Notes: generated by a model not told the origin, from the letters alone. DNA of 17,240 nt from Rickettsia endosymbiont of Ixodes persulcatus (GCA_027293795.1 JAPYLE010000105.1:1-17240); one strand, 5' to 3'. Shown: positions 7,635 to 17,157, counted from the first letter of the stretch. Numbers and translations: made by a program.

Positions 7635-8854
7635 TTATTTAAGGTCTCTTTATAAATACTTACTAAATTTTTTATGTGCATATCTTGACTATAATGTAAT
7701 TCAGCTATTTTCCTACCTTTATTACCTCGCCCTAAACGCTCTTTCGGATTATCAATTAATTGCTTTATAGCATATGATAAAGCGTTACTATCACGCATTG
7801 GAACAGAGATGCCGACTTCTGGAGCAAAAGTTACTTCAGGCAATGAATTATCACCGTCAAAAACTATTACCGGTTTACTGCATGCCATAGCTTCTATTGC
7901 CATAACACCGAATGCTTCCGCAACAGACGGCATCAGGAAAATATCACAAGCAGCTAAAGCATCTCGGAGTAATACATCATCATTAGCCCAACCAAGCTCA
8001 ATTATCTCAAATTTTCCTCTAAAACGTTCTAGTATATTATGCCTACCAACCGTTAAAAGACATATAGGTTTTGTAGTTTCTAATTTTTCTAGTGCCTCCA
8101 TAATATATTGGTAGCCCTTAAAATGAGTATCTTCAGAACGAAAACATATTACTATTTTATCTTCACTAATATTAAAGCGTCTTCTTGCATTTGCGGTGAA
8201 ATCGGAAGAGAAAAATTCTAAATCTATACCAAAAGGTAAATTATGAACTTTAATTTCTTTACTATTAAACAGTGGAGAGGCATTAACCATATCGTGCATC
8301 CATTTTGATGCTACAATTATGTTAAAATTAGCTTTCTTATAAGCCATACGTTTATAGTTAAATAAACATCTACTATTATCTTTTTTCATTGCAAACGGAG
8401 TTTTAAGATCAGGGCAAACACCGCAATCTTTTTTCCAGCCTAAACAACCCATTGGATAAACACAACGTCCGGTCATTGCCCAAGGGTCATGTAATGTCCA
8501 AAGAGTAGGTTTTAAATCTGTGATCATTGATAAATCGTTAATACTAAAGTAACCGGAATGTATAATATGAAGATGTATTAAATCCGCCTCTTGAAAAGCC
8601 GGCATTTTTATTATTTTAGGAACATTACGATATAGCATAGATTGTAGAGAAGCTTGTTCTTCTATTAATTGAAGAATTAAATTTACTTTTCTTGTTACTA
8701 TACCCTCAAATGTTAGTACTTCAGGATCCTTAGTATCCTTAGCCCATACTAAATGCTTAGATTCAATACCATATTTTTTTAAAATCGGCGTTATAGACAA
8801 ACCATGAAACCTACGACCCGGTGATTCATAACCATTTATTTGTAATATTTTCAT
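7631..8854 (-). CDS. GT4 family glycosyltransferase with cysteine cluster
   Basis: A 407-residue GT-B retaining transferase. The E-x7-E motif is clear at E313 and E321 (PSVAEAFGVMAIEAMA), with FKGYQYIMEAL (245-255) in the donor domain. The N-terminal domain has the subgroup signature LHDPWAMTGRCVYPMGC...CGVCP with C131, C137, C144 and C147, a cluster shared by a set of colanic-acid/exopolysaccharide GT4 enzymes; it might bind metal or stabilise the acceptor pocket (inference). The gene follows the methyltransferase after 31 bases and has an AAGG Shine-Dalgarno sequence about 9 bases before the ATG, the only gap in the operon needing its own ribosome entry. It ends in a 4-base ATGA overlap with the next gene. 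Confidence 0.92.
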   Translation of the reverse strand: MKILQINGYESPGRRFHGLSITPILKKYGIESKHLVWAKDTKDPEVLTFEGIVTRKVNLILQLIEEQASLQSMLYRNVPKIIKMPAFQEADLIHLHIIHSGYFSINDLSMITDLKPTLWTLHDPWAMTGRCVYPMGCLGWKKDCGVCPDLKTPFAMKKDNSRCLFNYKRMAYKKANFNIIVASKWMHDMVNASPLFNSKEIKVHNLPFGIDLEFFSSDFTANARRRFNISEDKIVICFRSEDTHFKGYQYIMEALEKLETTKPICLLTVGRHNILERFRGKFEIIELGWANDDVLLRDALAACDIFLMPSVAEAFGVMAIEAMACSKPVIVFDGDNSLPEVTFAPEVGISVPMRDSNALSYAIKQLIDNPKERLGRGNKGRKIAELHYSQDMHIKNLVSIYKETLNK

Positions 8855-8885
8855 TTAACTTAGACCTTATTAAACGCTATATCCC

Positions 8886-10024
8886 TCATATTGCTCTTAA
8901 TTTATTTAATATTCTTCTTATTTTAGCGTAAATCTTTATAAAAATAGAGCGATTCTCATTACTGATGTTTAGTTCTTGCTCCTTGATTTTCAACTGTTCT
9001 TTAAGTATTTCTAATTCTTCAGTATTAACGATTAACTGATCTGTTAATTGGTTTGTAGTAGATTTTAATAATTCTTGTAAATTATTTATTTGTACATTAG
9101 CAGAATCTAGTAATTTTTGTAAATTATTGATATCTTTAAATTGTGAAGCAAATTTATTTATCTTAGATACATATTCTTGAGCTGTATTAATAGCAAAATT
9201 TATTTTTTCACTCTCTACTATTTCTAAAATTTCTTTTAAGGACTTTGTTGCTCCTTTCTCAATTAATAGCTCTGTTGTGCGTTGACACTTCCATAAACCA
9301 CATTTTAAACTATTTTTTACAATTTCACTGTTTATAACTTTTTCTCTAAAGTCAGGAAATGTAGCTTTAAAATTTTCTAAATGATTTGTAGTATCAAATA
9401 AAATCTTTTCTCCATATACGTCATTAAAATAATTTTCGGTATATACTATATTTTTTATTGCATAAAACCCTCCATAAGGTGTAGTAAGAAGCTCACCCTT
9501 AGCATTATGAGTATGTAATTCTTTACATCCTATAATACTCCACCCGGGAAAATCTTCTGGATGCCATCCGGATTTATGTTCTTGCCATTCTCCTCCATGT
9601 AAATTCCAACCGTCGGTATCATGTACTTCTTGCGGCATAAAACCCAAAGGGGTAAATATTATAATTTGTTTGCGAGCTACCCGTTCGCATTCAATTAACA
9701 CTGCTTGCCCGATTTCTTTAGGCATATGCTCTATAACATCTATTAAAAATATTGAATCAATAGATTTATCGGAAAATGTAGTAAGAGTAGCTTTTGCATC
9801 TAAAGGAATTATTATTGAATTAGTTCCTGATAAATTCTTTTTTAATATTTCAGCATATTCTTGATATGGTTCTACACAAATAAGTAAATCAGGAACTATA
9901 TATTGTTGTGGACGAATCCCGCATCCAATATCCATAATACTGGAAACAGAACTAATAAATTCTTTTATTTTAGTATGAAATATATCTGCCGAATACCATT
10001 CTTCAACTATTTTATCTTCTTCTG

Positions 10025-10028
<4 letters not shown>
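8886..10028 (-). CDS. SAM-dependent methyltransferase with C-terminal coiled coil
   Basis: A 380-residue protein in two parts. Residues 1-200 form a class I methyltransferase: motif I is IMDIGCGIRP (31-40), the acidic residue after strand 2 is E53 (CVEPY), and FLIDVIEHMP (94-103) is the post-I/motif IV region. A conserved aromatic/His loop (DGWNLHGGEWQEH, 139-151) follows. Residues about 295-358 are a Leu/Gln/Glu-rich coiled coil with internal repetition (NNLQKLLDS, NNLQELLKS), and residues 361-380 are a basic, hydrophobic tail (SIFIKIYAKIRRILNKLRAI) that could bind the membrane. It overlaps the upstream epimerase gene by ATGA. Its role is probably methylation of the growing glycan; the coiled coil suggests a WbdD-like chain-terminating role (inference). 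Confidence 0.82.
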
Positions 10029-11147
<1,119 letters not shown>

Positions 11148-11155
<8 letters not shown>

Positions 11156-12173
11156 TTTTTAGTTCCTCTTGTACGTAATCAAGAGTCAGTAATAACTCCT
11201 TTACTTCTTCTAAATTTAAACGTCTTGTATTATGCGAAGTGTAATCATCTAAAAGCGCTACTTTCTTTTCACCTTCAACAAAATATTTTGCATAATTAAG
11301 ATCACGTCCATCCATAGGAATACGGTAATAACCGCCTAAATCTTCAGCCTTTGCCATATCTTCGGATGATACTAACGATTCATAATGCTTCTCTCCATGA
11401 CGTGTACCGATAAAGCGTATTTTATTTTTGCTACTGAATATATCTTGTAACGCTTTTGCAAGTACCTCAATTGTACTTGCAGGAGATTTTTGTACGAAAA
11501 TATCACCCTGATGACCATGCTCAAACGCATATAAAACTAAATCTACCGAATCTACTAACGACATTAAAAAACGTGTCATTGACGGCTCGGTAATGGTTAA
11601 TTCCTTACCTTGTTTTATTTGATTGATAAAAAGAGGAATTACCGAACCTCTAGAAGCCATAACATTACCGTATCTAGTAACACATAGCACTGTTTCATTC
11701 ATTGAACGCATACGTGCTTTTGCTATTGCTAACTTCTCCATTAACGCTTTAGATAATCCCATTGCATTAATCGGATATACGGCTTTATCTGTACTAAGAA
11801 CTATAACTTTTGCAACTTTGTTATTAATGGCTGCACCTAAAACATTTTCAGCACCTAACACATTAGTATTGATTGCTTCCATAGGATAAAATTCACAAGT
11901 TGGAACTTGTTTTAAAGCTGCTGCATGAAATACGTAATCTACACCATGCATCGCCTCATCAACACTTTTATAATTACGCACATCCCCGATATAGAATTTA
12001 AGTTTCGGATTACTTAAAGCAATACGCATATCTTCTTGCTTTTTTTCATCCCTACTGAAAATTCTAATTTCTTTAATATCGTTAATAATATCAGATTCAA
12101 GAAAACGAGAAAGCACCGCATTACCAAACGAACCGGTGCCTCCCGTAATCATTAAAGTTTTATCTACAAACAT
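11148..12173 (-). CDS. capD: UDP-N-acetylglucosamine 4,6-dehydratase/5-epimerase (CapD in rickettsial naming)
   Basis: An extended short-chain dehydrogenase/reductase of 341 residues, soluble. The NAD(P)-binding motif is GGTGSFG (11-17). The catalytic set is the variant S/T-M-K type, with STDK at 127-130, M138 and K142 (the AMGLSK block) in place of the usual Tyr-xxx-Lys, as in inverting dehydratases of the CapE/WbjB/WbvB/PseB group. HAAALKQVPTCEFYPMEAINTN (83-104) is a hallmark of that group. It is much shorter than the membrane-bound WbpM/PglF types, having only the catalytic domain. Expected product: UDP-2-acetamido-2,6-dideoxy-4-hexulose of the L-arabino configuration. It is the second operon gene, overlapping its neighbours by 14 and 8 bases. 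Confidence 0.94.
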
Positions 12174-13023
12174 TATATAAATACATATTTTTTACAAGCT
12201 CACGCCAATCAGGCGGAGTATATCCCGTCACCTCATTAAAACGAGTAGCATCAAGTGAGCGATCTATTATAAGCTCATCTGACGGAATAATATCGATTTC
12301 TTTATTATATATTTCCGCTACTAATTTTAACAATTCTAACTTATTAATCGGTTTTGATGCAACATGATAAAGCCCGCGTAACTCTTTATTAGGCAATACA
12401 AAATCCCTTATTATTCTTGCAAGCTCTACTGTCGGAAAACCTGAATAAATAGCTTTCTCAAAACCTTTTACTGAACCTTCTGCACTTAAAAACCAATTGG
12501 TTAAACTTCTATTTCCTGCTAACTCATGACCTATAATGGAAGTACGCAGCGTAACAGCATTAGGGTAGTCTACCTCACCAAGAAGCTTAGAACGTCCGTA
12601 GAGATCATAACAATCAGGAAAATCACTTTCCTTATAATTACCTTTTTTTCCTGAAAATACACAATCCGTACTGATATGAATTAATCTGCTACCTACAAGC
12701 TCGCATAAACCCGCTAATCTATGCGGTAACAAACTATTTATCGGTAATGCTTTTAACGGATCACCCGCATCTGCCAGTTGTTTTACAAGTCCTATACAAT
12801 TTATTACTATATCGGGTTTTGTTTTATTAAATACTTCAACTAAAGAATCATGGTTCTCAACATCTACATTTGTAATTAATTTATCGGATAAATCTTTAGA
12901 AAAATAAGAACGAGCGGAGTTATTTCGGGCTGTCGCATAAACGTCAAATTTTTTATTACTGCTTAAAAAGCTAAATATGCTATTACCTAGCATACCGGTA
13001 ACACCTAAAATTAATATTTTCAT
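12160..13023 (-). CDS. rmlD: RmlD-like NAD(P)-dependent sugar reductase (first gene of the polysaccharide operon)
   Basis: A 287-residue extended SDR close in size to dTDP-4-dehydrorhamnose reductase. It has the G-x2-G-x2-G nucleotide motif (G7, G10, G13 in ILGVTGMLGN), HISTD (116-120), and the catalytic Y142-xxx-K146 (LYGRSKLLGE). There is no rmlA, rmlB or rmlC in the window, so dTDP-L-rhamnose synthesis is unlikely here. Instead, followed directly by a CapE-type dehydratase and a WbvD-type 2-epimerase, it fits WbvR, the RmlD homologue that reduces the 4-keto group to give UDP-L-RhaNAc. It lacks the C-terminal cupin domain of CapF/WbjC/FnlB (about 370 residues), which argues against the L-FucNAc route. 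A promoter lies about 45 bases upstream. Confidence 0.85.
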   Translation of the reverse strand: MKILILGVTGMLGNSIFSFLSSNKKFDVYATARNNSARSYFSKDLSDKLITNVDVENHDSLVEVFNKTKPDIVINCIGLVKQLADAGDPLKALPINSLLPHRLAGLCELVGSRLIHISTDCVFSGKKGNYKESDFPDCYDLYGRSKLLGEVDYPNAVTLRTSIIGHELAGNRSLTNWFLSAEGSVKGFEKAIYSGFPTVELARIIRDFVLPNKELRGLYHVASKPINKLELLKLVAEIYNKEIDIIPSDELIIDRSLDATRFNEVTGYTPPDWRELVKNMYLYNVCR

Positions 13024-13065
13024 GGTATATTTATTTATTTTTATCGCACCGTTTCTATCATAAAT

Positions 13066-13094
13066 AATATATCTTTACAATAAGGTTTTTGCAA
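13066..13094 (-). promoter_or_regulatory. Sigma-70-like promoter of the polysaccharide operon
   Basis: On the - strand, TTGCAA (13094-13089) is followed after exactly 17 bases by TATATT (13071-13066), matching 4/6 and 5/6 of the consensus. Transcription would start near 13059 and give a leader of about 36 bases before the rmlD-like ATG at 13023. No competing gene lies between. In DNA this AT-rich such matches occur by chance, but the spacing and position are right. Confidence 0.45.
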
Positions 13095-13161
13095 AGCTAG
13101 AAAGACATTGCCTAAAAAAGGTGATTTTGTTTTACCCGACTCTTAAAAAAAAAGACCCTAT

Positions 13162-13210
13162 TGTCATTCCCGCAAAAGCGGGAATGACATAGGCAACCAT
13201 GCAACAAAAC
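13162..13210 (+). repeat. Dispersed rickettsial palindromic repeat (TGTCATTCCCGC hairpin type)
   Basis: A perfect 12 bp stem, TGTCATTCCCGC (13162-13173) and GCGGGAATGACA (13178-13189), closes on an AAAA loop. CCATGCAACAA follows at 13197, echoing the CCACGCAACAATG end of the element at 2337-2496. It is the third copy of the repeat family in the window. It lies between the antitoxin remnant and the operon promoter, so on the - strand it could stop read-through from ruvX into the operon (inference). Confidence 0.6.
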
Positions 13211-13301
13211 CCCACGGAAGCGAAAATGATATCAAAACATTAGGGCTTTCCAAGCAATTCTTTTTAGGCGATACTGTTAGAAATATATAATTATCAACAA
13301 A

Positions 13302-13598
13302 TCAATTTATCTCTTCTTCTTTTCTCATGAGTTCTAATTCTTTATATAAATCAATATTTATACTTATCGAGTATATTTCTTGCTTTTTCTATATTTGAAT
13401 GAAAAGTCGATATTATTAATTCTGAATCATATTGGTTTTGCATATTCATCCACCAGCGAGGATTAATATTAAAATACTTATCTAAAGTGCGGTATCAGCA
13501 ATAATAGAGCGATGATGCTTAATTATATTATTGATTATAGTAATAGGTACATCAATATCACGAGCAAGTTTACTTTGGCTAATACCCATAGGCTCCAT
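13302..13598 (-). pseudogene. higA: higA-like antitoxin remnant with two frameshifts
   Basis: The - strand from 13598 encodes MEPMGISQSKLARDIDVPIT and goes on to RSIIADTAL, the helix-turn-helix core of HigA/VapA-type XRE antitoxins (EPMGISQ...IADTAL). It hits a TAG at 13484-13482. A shifted frame then continues with LDKYFNINPRWWMNMQNQYD, the matching NPxWWxxMQxxYD part of the family, to a TGA at 13353-13351. A third frame continues NIDLYKELELMRKEEEIN to 13302. The three pieces together span about 99 residues, the normal antitoxin length. The usual HPGE start is absent and no HigB toxin gene precedes it (ruvX does). It is a decayed, toxin-less remnant. The last piece is assigned less surely than the first two. 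Confidence 0.75.
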
Positions 13599-13649
13599 AA
13601 ATTCTTTCCTAATTAATTAATAATAATCTACAATTTTAACAAATATAAT

Positions 13650-14114
13650 TTAAAACCTCTTAATCGAATCAAGCACGGTTTCCAGTATCATACTAGCTGC
13701 TACTACATCATCGTTATTATTACGGTCTTTTCTTTTCACTCCAAATGACTTAAGGAAATTATTCGCTGCTTTTGTAGTTAGTCTTTCATCTTGTAAATAT
13801 ATAGGCAAATTTGTAGACTTTGCCAACTCTTCGACAAATTTCATCACTATATTTGTTTGCTGTGTTACTACACCGCTCATATCAATCGGCAGACCTATTA
13901 CAACGCCGCAAATTTTATATTTTTCGATTATATTAAGCAAAGAAGTAATAACAGCCTTTTTATTTACCTCGGTTATAGTATTTAAAGGCATAGCAATACT
14001 CCATTCCCCATTGGACATAGCCATACCAAGTTTTTTACTCCCGTAATCAATAGCGATAAGCGGAGCATTCAGTATTAAAAGCCGATAAAATTCTTGAAGA
14101 TTTTTTATGATCAT
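13650..14114 (-). CDS. ruvX: Putative pre-16S rRNA nuclease / Holliday junction resolvase RuvX (YqgF)
   Basis: A 154-residue RNase H-fold nuclease of normal family length. Diagnostic motifs are AIDYGSKKLGMA (21-32) with metal-binding D23, GVVIGLPIDMSG (70-81), LQDERLTT (108-115) with E110, and NNDDVVAASMIL (133-144) with D135/D136. Family role: processing of the 5' end of pre-16S rRNA, and historically proposed Holliday junction cleavage. The chosen ATG at 14114 gives a 20-residue lead into the first strand and overlaps by 8 bases the farthest upstream start of the divergent eptA-like gene. The short distance to the antitoxin remnant and the operon on the same strand leaves possible read-through. 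Confidence 0.93.
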   Translation of the reverse strand: MIIKNLQEFYRLLILNAPLIAIDYGSKKLGMAMSNGEWSIAMPLNTITEVNKKAVITSLLNIIEKYKICGVVIGLPIDMSGVVTQQTNIVMKFVEELAKSTNLPIYLQDERLTTKAANNFLKSFGVKRKDRNNNDDVVAASMILETVLDSIKRF

Positions 14115-15717
14115 GGTATTTATTAAGTCTACTTATATTATGTTTTATATGCTAAAAACTATTCAAAAACATTTAGATACGAAATTAATTAAATTATCGA
14201 CAATTTTAGCCTTTATTTATTATTTATTATTTAATACCGCAATATTGATTTATAAATTTGATTATTATAAAGCAACGATCTTTAGAGGGATATTAGAATT
14301 ATCAAAAGATTTTTGTTATATTTATATATTTTCTTTTATAGCATTTTTTGGTCTTAACGTACATAGATTAGTGTTAAAAATCGGCACAGGGTTTTTATCT
14401 ATAACATCCGCTATTGCTAGTTATTACATTTATTTCTTCAAAATAAATCCTACTAAACAAGTAATAGGTAGTTTTTTCTCAACGGATTTAAACGAAGTTT
14501 ATGAATTAACCAGCATTAAGTTAATAATATGGATAATTTTTTGCCTTTTTACCTGTTTTTATACCCTCAAATCTTTCGCTGCCGAAAATTCTAAATCATT
14601 CGTAACAAAACTATTATCTGCCGCTTGTTTACTTATTTTTGTATATAATATTATTACTCCTTCATTTAAGATACTAAAAAATTATTTTCCTGTTCAGTAT
14701 TTACATAATACTTATCTTAATTTTGCCGGAAATTTCAGTGATAAAAATTATGCATGTATAGATATTAGCAAACAATATAATTTTATAGATAACTCTGAAG
14801 CCGATATTATAGGCGTTTTAGTTATAGGAGAATCGGCAAGATTTGATCATTTCGGTATTAACGGTTATGAAAGAGATACGACTCCTTACTTAAAGACTGC
14901 TCAAAACCTAATTTCTTTCAAAGCTAAATCTTCTTCTAACCTTACCTATATTTCCGTACCATCGTTACTTTCACGTTATCCTGCAAGTCAAATTGAAAAT
15001 AGTAGACAAGAGAACAGCTTTTTATCAATTTTAACAAACCTTGGCTTTAATACTACTTGGATCGGCACTCAAACTTTAATGAGGAGTTTTGCAAATTTTG
15101 ACCTAAGTAATATCTACAATGACGTTAATTTTACTATAGTACCGGGCGGCTCTGCCCTATTCTCTCTGAATGATCATGATGAAAAAATATTGCCTTTTAT
15201 AAAAGAAATAATAACAAATTCAGAAAAACAATTTTTAGTAGTCCACACCTCAGGAAGTCACTGGAATTATAATGCGAGATATCCTAAAGAATTTGAGTAT
15301 TTTACCCCTACCTGCCCTATTAAGGTTAAGGGGGATGCGAGCGATTGCGATAAGCTTGCTTTAGTTAATAGCTATGACAACTCTATTTTATATGCCGATT
15401 TTTTTTTATCTAATTTAATAGATCTACTTAAAAATAAAAATGCATTTTTATTATATGTATCGGATCACGGCGAATCACTAGGAGAAAACGGCTATTACGG
15501 ACATGGAGGTCCACTACTTGCAGAACAAGTAACTGTGCCGCTTATAGTTTGGGTATCGGATGATTTTAAAGCAAAATATCCTGAATCAGTATCTTCAATT
15601 AAAAATTATGCTAATACCGAGATTAGCCATGATTATGTATTTCACTCAATCCTTGATTGTTTAAATATAGATTCTGACATAATAGATAAAGACTTAAGTA
15701 TATGTAAATCTAGTTAA
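14107..15717 (+). CDS. eptA: Lipid A phosphoethanolamine transferase (EptA/MCR-like sulfatase fold)
   Basis: An inner-membrane enzyme, up to 536 residues, that would transfer phosphoethanolamine from phosphatidylethanolamine to lipid A. The first 190 residues hold about five membrane spans (near 32-50, 70-88, 95-112, 137-153, 168-185). The periplasmic catalytic domain has all core residues: E242 (VIGESARFDHFG), nucleophile T280 (SSNLTYISVPSLLS), H385 (TSGSHWNY), D453-H454 (VSDHGESLGENG) and H466 (YGHGGP). The Cys usual in the SVPCMF block is Ser here, so one conserved disulfide is missing; C403 and C414 remain as a possible pair. The first ATG (14107) overlaps ruvX; starts at 14140 or 14149 would free 25-34 bases for promoters and still keep all spans, so the true start may be downstream. 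Confidence 0.88.
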   Translation: MIMVFIKSTYIMFYMLKTIQKHLDTKLIKLSTILAFIYYLLFNTAILIYKFDYYKATIFRGILELSKDFCYIYIFSFIAFFGLNVHRLVLKIGTGFLSITSAIASYYIYFFKINPTKQVIGSFFSTDLNEVYELTSIKLIIWIIFCLFTCFYTLKSFAAENSKSFVTKLLSAACLLIFVYNIITPSFKILKNYFPVQYLHNTYLNFAGNFSDKNYACIDISKQYNFIDNSEADIIGVLVIGESARFDHFGINGYERDTTPYLKTAQNLISFKAKSSSNLTYISVPSLLSRYPASQIENSRQENSFLSILTNLGFNTTWIGTQTLMRSFANFDLSNIYNDVNFTIVPGGSALFSLNDHDEKILPFIKEIITNSEKQFLVVHTSGSHWNYNARYPKEFEYFTPTCPIKVKGDASDCDKLALVNSYDNSILYADFFLSNLIDLLKNKNAFLLYVSDHGESLGENGYYGHGGPLLAEQVTVPLIVWVSDDFKAKYPESVSSIKNYANTEISHDYVFHSILDCLNIDSDIIDKDLSICKSS

Positions 15718-15782
15718 AAATTATTGAATTATTAAAAAATTTATATATAAATTAAGATCTCAATAATTATATATTTATTATT

Positions 15783-16013
15783 ATGTCTGATACACCTAAA
15801 CTAGAAGACTATTATTATAGATTTTTACAAAATATTTTACTTAAAACATTAGAACAAAATAAAGCTGCAGAAACTTATTTATTACAGGAAGATTTTAATA
15901 GTGCTTTAAATGAGATAAAAAATGTAAATGAATAACTTGGAGAATATTCAAGCATTCTTTCTTTACTCAAAGTAATTAAAACCCATTTTATTGATAAAAA
16001 AATATATAATTAA
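15783..16013 (+). pseudogene. Short hypothetical ORF, possibly broken by an in-frame stop
   Basis: An ATG at 15783 opens a 50-codon frame (MSDTPKLEDYYYRFLQNILL, then KTLEQNKAAETYLLQEDF and so on) to a TAA at 15933-15935. The same frame goes on for 25 further sense codons (LGEYSSILSLLKVIKTHFID...) to a second TAA at 16011-16013. The two parts read as one helical protein of about 76 residues, which suggests a nonsense mutation. I do not recognise the family. No Shine-Dalgarno sequence is visible. The first part alone could be a genuine 50-residue protein. Confidence 0.35.
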
Positions 16014-16103
16014 ATATAATAATATTTTTAGATATTTTTTTGACTTAAATTCTTTTTTTATAATCAAAAATAATATAAAGTAAAAATAAAAAAGGTATCA
16101 AAT

Positions 16104-17036
16104 ATGGAATACGCATTATTAATTTTTAGTATTATAGCGATTTTAGTTATAATACAAATGGTTAAAGTTGTACCGCAACAACAAGCATGGGTAGTGGAAA
16201 AACTTGGAAAATTTGATAAGGTACTGCAGCCTGGTTTAAATTTACTAATCCCCGTCATTCAAAGAGTAGCATACAAACATACTTTAAAAGAAGAAGCAAT
16301 AGACGTTAATGCACAAACTGCCATTTCAAACGATAACGTGACACTATCCATTGATGGCGTTTTATATGTCAAAATCATTGATCCAACGGCAGCTTCTTAC
16401 GGTGTTAATAATCCTTACTATGCCATAACGCAACTTGCCCAAACTACCATGCGTTCAGAAATCGGTAAATTACCTTTGGATAGAACTTTTGAAGAGCGTG
16501 AAGCATTAAATATTGCTATAGTGTCGGCAATTAACCAAGCTGCTATAAATTGGGGTATACAATGTATGCGTTATGAAATTAAAGATATACAGCCACCGCA
16601 ATCCATACTTAAAGCTATGGAATTACAAGTAGCAGCCGAGCGTCAAAAGCGAGCCCAAATTCTAGAATCGGAAGGTAATAGACAAGCAAAAATTAACCAT
16701 GCAGAAGGTGAAAAAGCACAAATCGTACTGAATTCAGAAGCTTCTTATACAGATCAAGTTAACAGGGCAAAAGGTGAAGCTGAAGCAATAGGCTTAGTCG
16801 CTACCGCTACGGCAAATAGTATTGAGATTGTTGCAGCAGCAGTACAAAAAACAGGAGGAAGTGATGCAGTAGCTCTTAAAATAGCCGAACAATATATCAG
16901 TGCATTTGGTAATTTGGCTAAAGATACCAACACCGTAATTTTACCTGCAAATCTTTCAGAACCGAGTAGTTTTGTAACCGGAGCGTTAACTATATTTAAC
17001 CAATTAAAAGCTTCTTCAGAAAAGAAAATAAATTAA
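16104..17036 (+). CDS. SPFH/stomatin-family membrane protein (band 7, QmcA-like)
   Basis: A 310-residue prokaryotic stomatin. A membrane anchor at residues 4-20 (ALLIFSIIAILVIIQMV) precedes the SPFH domain with VVPQQQAWVVEKLGKFDKVL (22-41), QPGLNLLIPV and MRSEIGKLPLDRTFEERE. A charged, Ala/Glu-rich coiled region (about 185-250, AERQKRAQILESEGNRQAK) and a QYISAFGNLAKDTNTVILPA tail follow, typical of the family. These proteins form membrane-associated cages that organise lipid domains or assist quality-control proteases. An AAAGG Shine-Dalgarno sequence lies 8 bases before the ATG. The usual NfeD-type partner is not seen next to it; instead the downstream DNA turns into an inverted copy of this gene's own 3' part. 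Confidence 0.92.
   Translation: MEYALLIFSIIAILVIIQMVKVVPQQQAWVVEKLGKFDKVLQPGLNLLIPVIQRVAYKHTLKEEAIDVNAQTAISNDNVTLSIDGVLYVKIIDPTAASYGVNNPYYAITQLAQTTMRSEIGKLPLDRTFEEREALNIAIVSAINQAAINWGIQCMRYEIKDIQPPQSILKAMELQVAAERQKRAQILESEGNRQAKINHAEGEKAQIVLNSEASYTDQVNRAKGEAEAIGLVATATANSIEIVAAAVQKTGGSDAVALKIAEQYISAFGNLAKDTNTVILPANLSEPSSFVTGALTIFNQLKASSEKKIN
16873..16974 (+). repeat. Left arm of a 102 bp inverted repeat, inside the SPFH gene
   Basis: These 102 bases (coding for LKIAEQYISAFGNLAKDTNT and onward to EPSSF) recur in inverse orientation at 17139-17240 with one mismatch (T at 16967 against G at 17146). The outer 94 bases are identical. The repeat extends at least to the window edge, so its full length is unknown. 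Confidence 0.97.
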
Positions 17037-17115
17037 GTAACAATTTATAAAGATTTATTATTGTAATAATAATTAGTTTTATGTATCATATCAGATTATT
17101 AATTAATAAAAGGTT

Positions 17116-17157
17116 ATGAATATGTCAGTATTTGTCGGCAAAACTGCTCGGTTCTGA
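17116..17157 (+). pseudogene. Possible start of a downstream gene cut off by the inverted copy
   Basis: AAAAGG (17108-17113) stands just before ATGAATATG, giving MNMSVFVGKTARF and then a stop. The first eight codons precede the inverted-repeat junction at 17138/17139 and the rest comes from the inverted copy. The spacing of AAGG to the second ATG (17122) is good for translation. It may be the 5' end of a gene truncated by the rearrangement, or a chance ORF. Confidence 0.25.

Larger units (their letters stand above)
13024..13301. other. Non-coding leader and repeat region before the polysaccharide operon
   Basis: Apart from the promoter (13066-13094) and the palindrome (13162-13210) no gene is visible here. 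The ends ATTGCCTAAAAA (13107-13118) and TTTTTAGGCGAT (13261-13272) are inverted repeats matching at 11 of 12 bases and enclose the palindrome, so the whole 166 bp may be one composite repeat element of about the size of that at 2337-2496. Confidence 0.4.

Noticed and set aside
7809..8114. 101-codon + strand open frame
   Set aside because: It lies entirely inside the well supported cysteine-cluster GT4 gene on the opposite strand; composition is that of an antisense shadow.
11623..11889. 88-codon + strand open frame
   Set aside because: Antisense shadow of capD, without ribosome binding site or domain.
12160..13023. Dedicated dTDP-L-rhamnose reductase
   Set aside because: No rmlA, rmlB or rmlC neighbours, while the UDP-GlcNAc dehydratase and 2-epimerase follow directly; a UDP-sugar role is more consistent.
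13024..13649. tRNA or CRISPR in the longest gene-poor stretch
   Set aside because: No cloverleaf, no TTCRANNC-type loop and no regular direct repeats; only dispersed palindromes and the antitoxin remnant are seen.
15719..15768. AATTATTGA / TCAATAATT inverted repeat with an inner 16 bp AT palindrome after the eptA-like gene as a terminator
   Set aside because: The stem is almost pure AT with a long loop and no T-run; such palindromes are common by chance in this DNA.
16040..16064. TTGACT and perfect TATAAT before the SPFH gene as a promoter
   Set aside because: The spacing is only 13 bases, too short for a sigma-70 pair. The TATAAT may be used with another -35, but none is convincing.
16064..16258. 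64-codon - strand open frame over the SPFH gene start
   Set aside because: Antisense to a clear SPFH gene; no protein features of its own.
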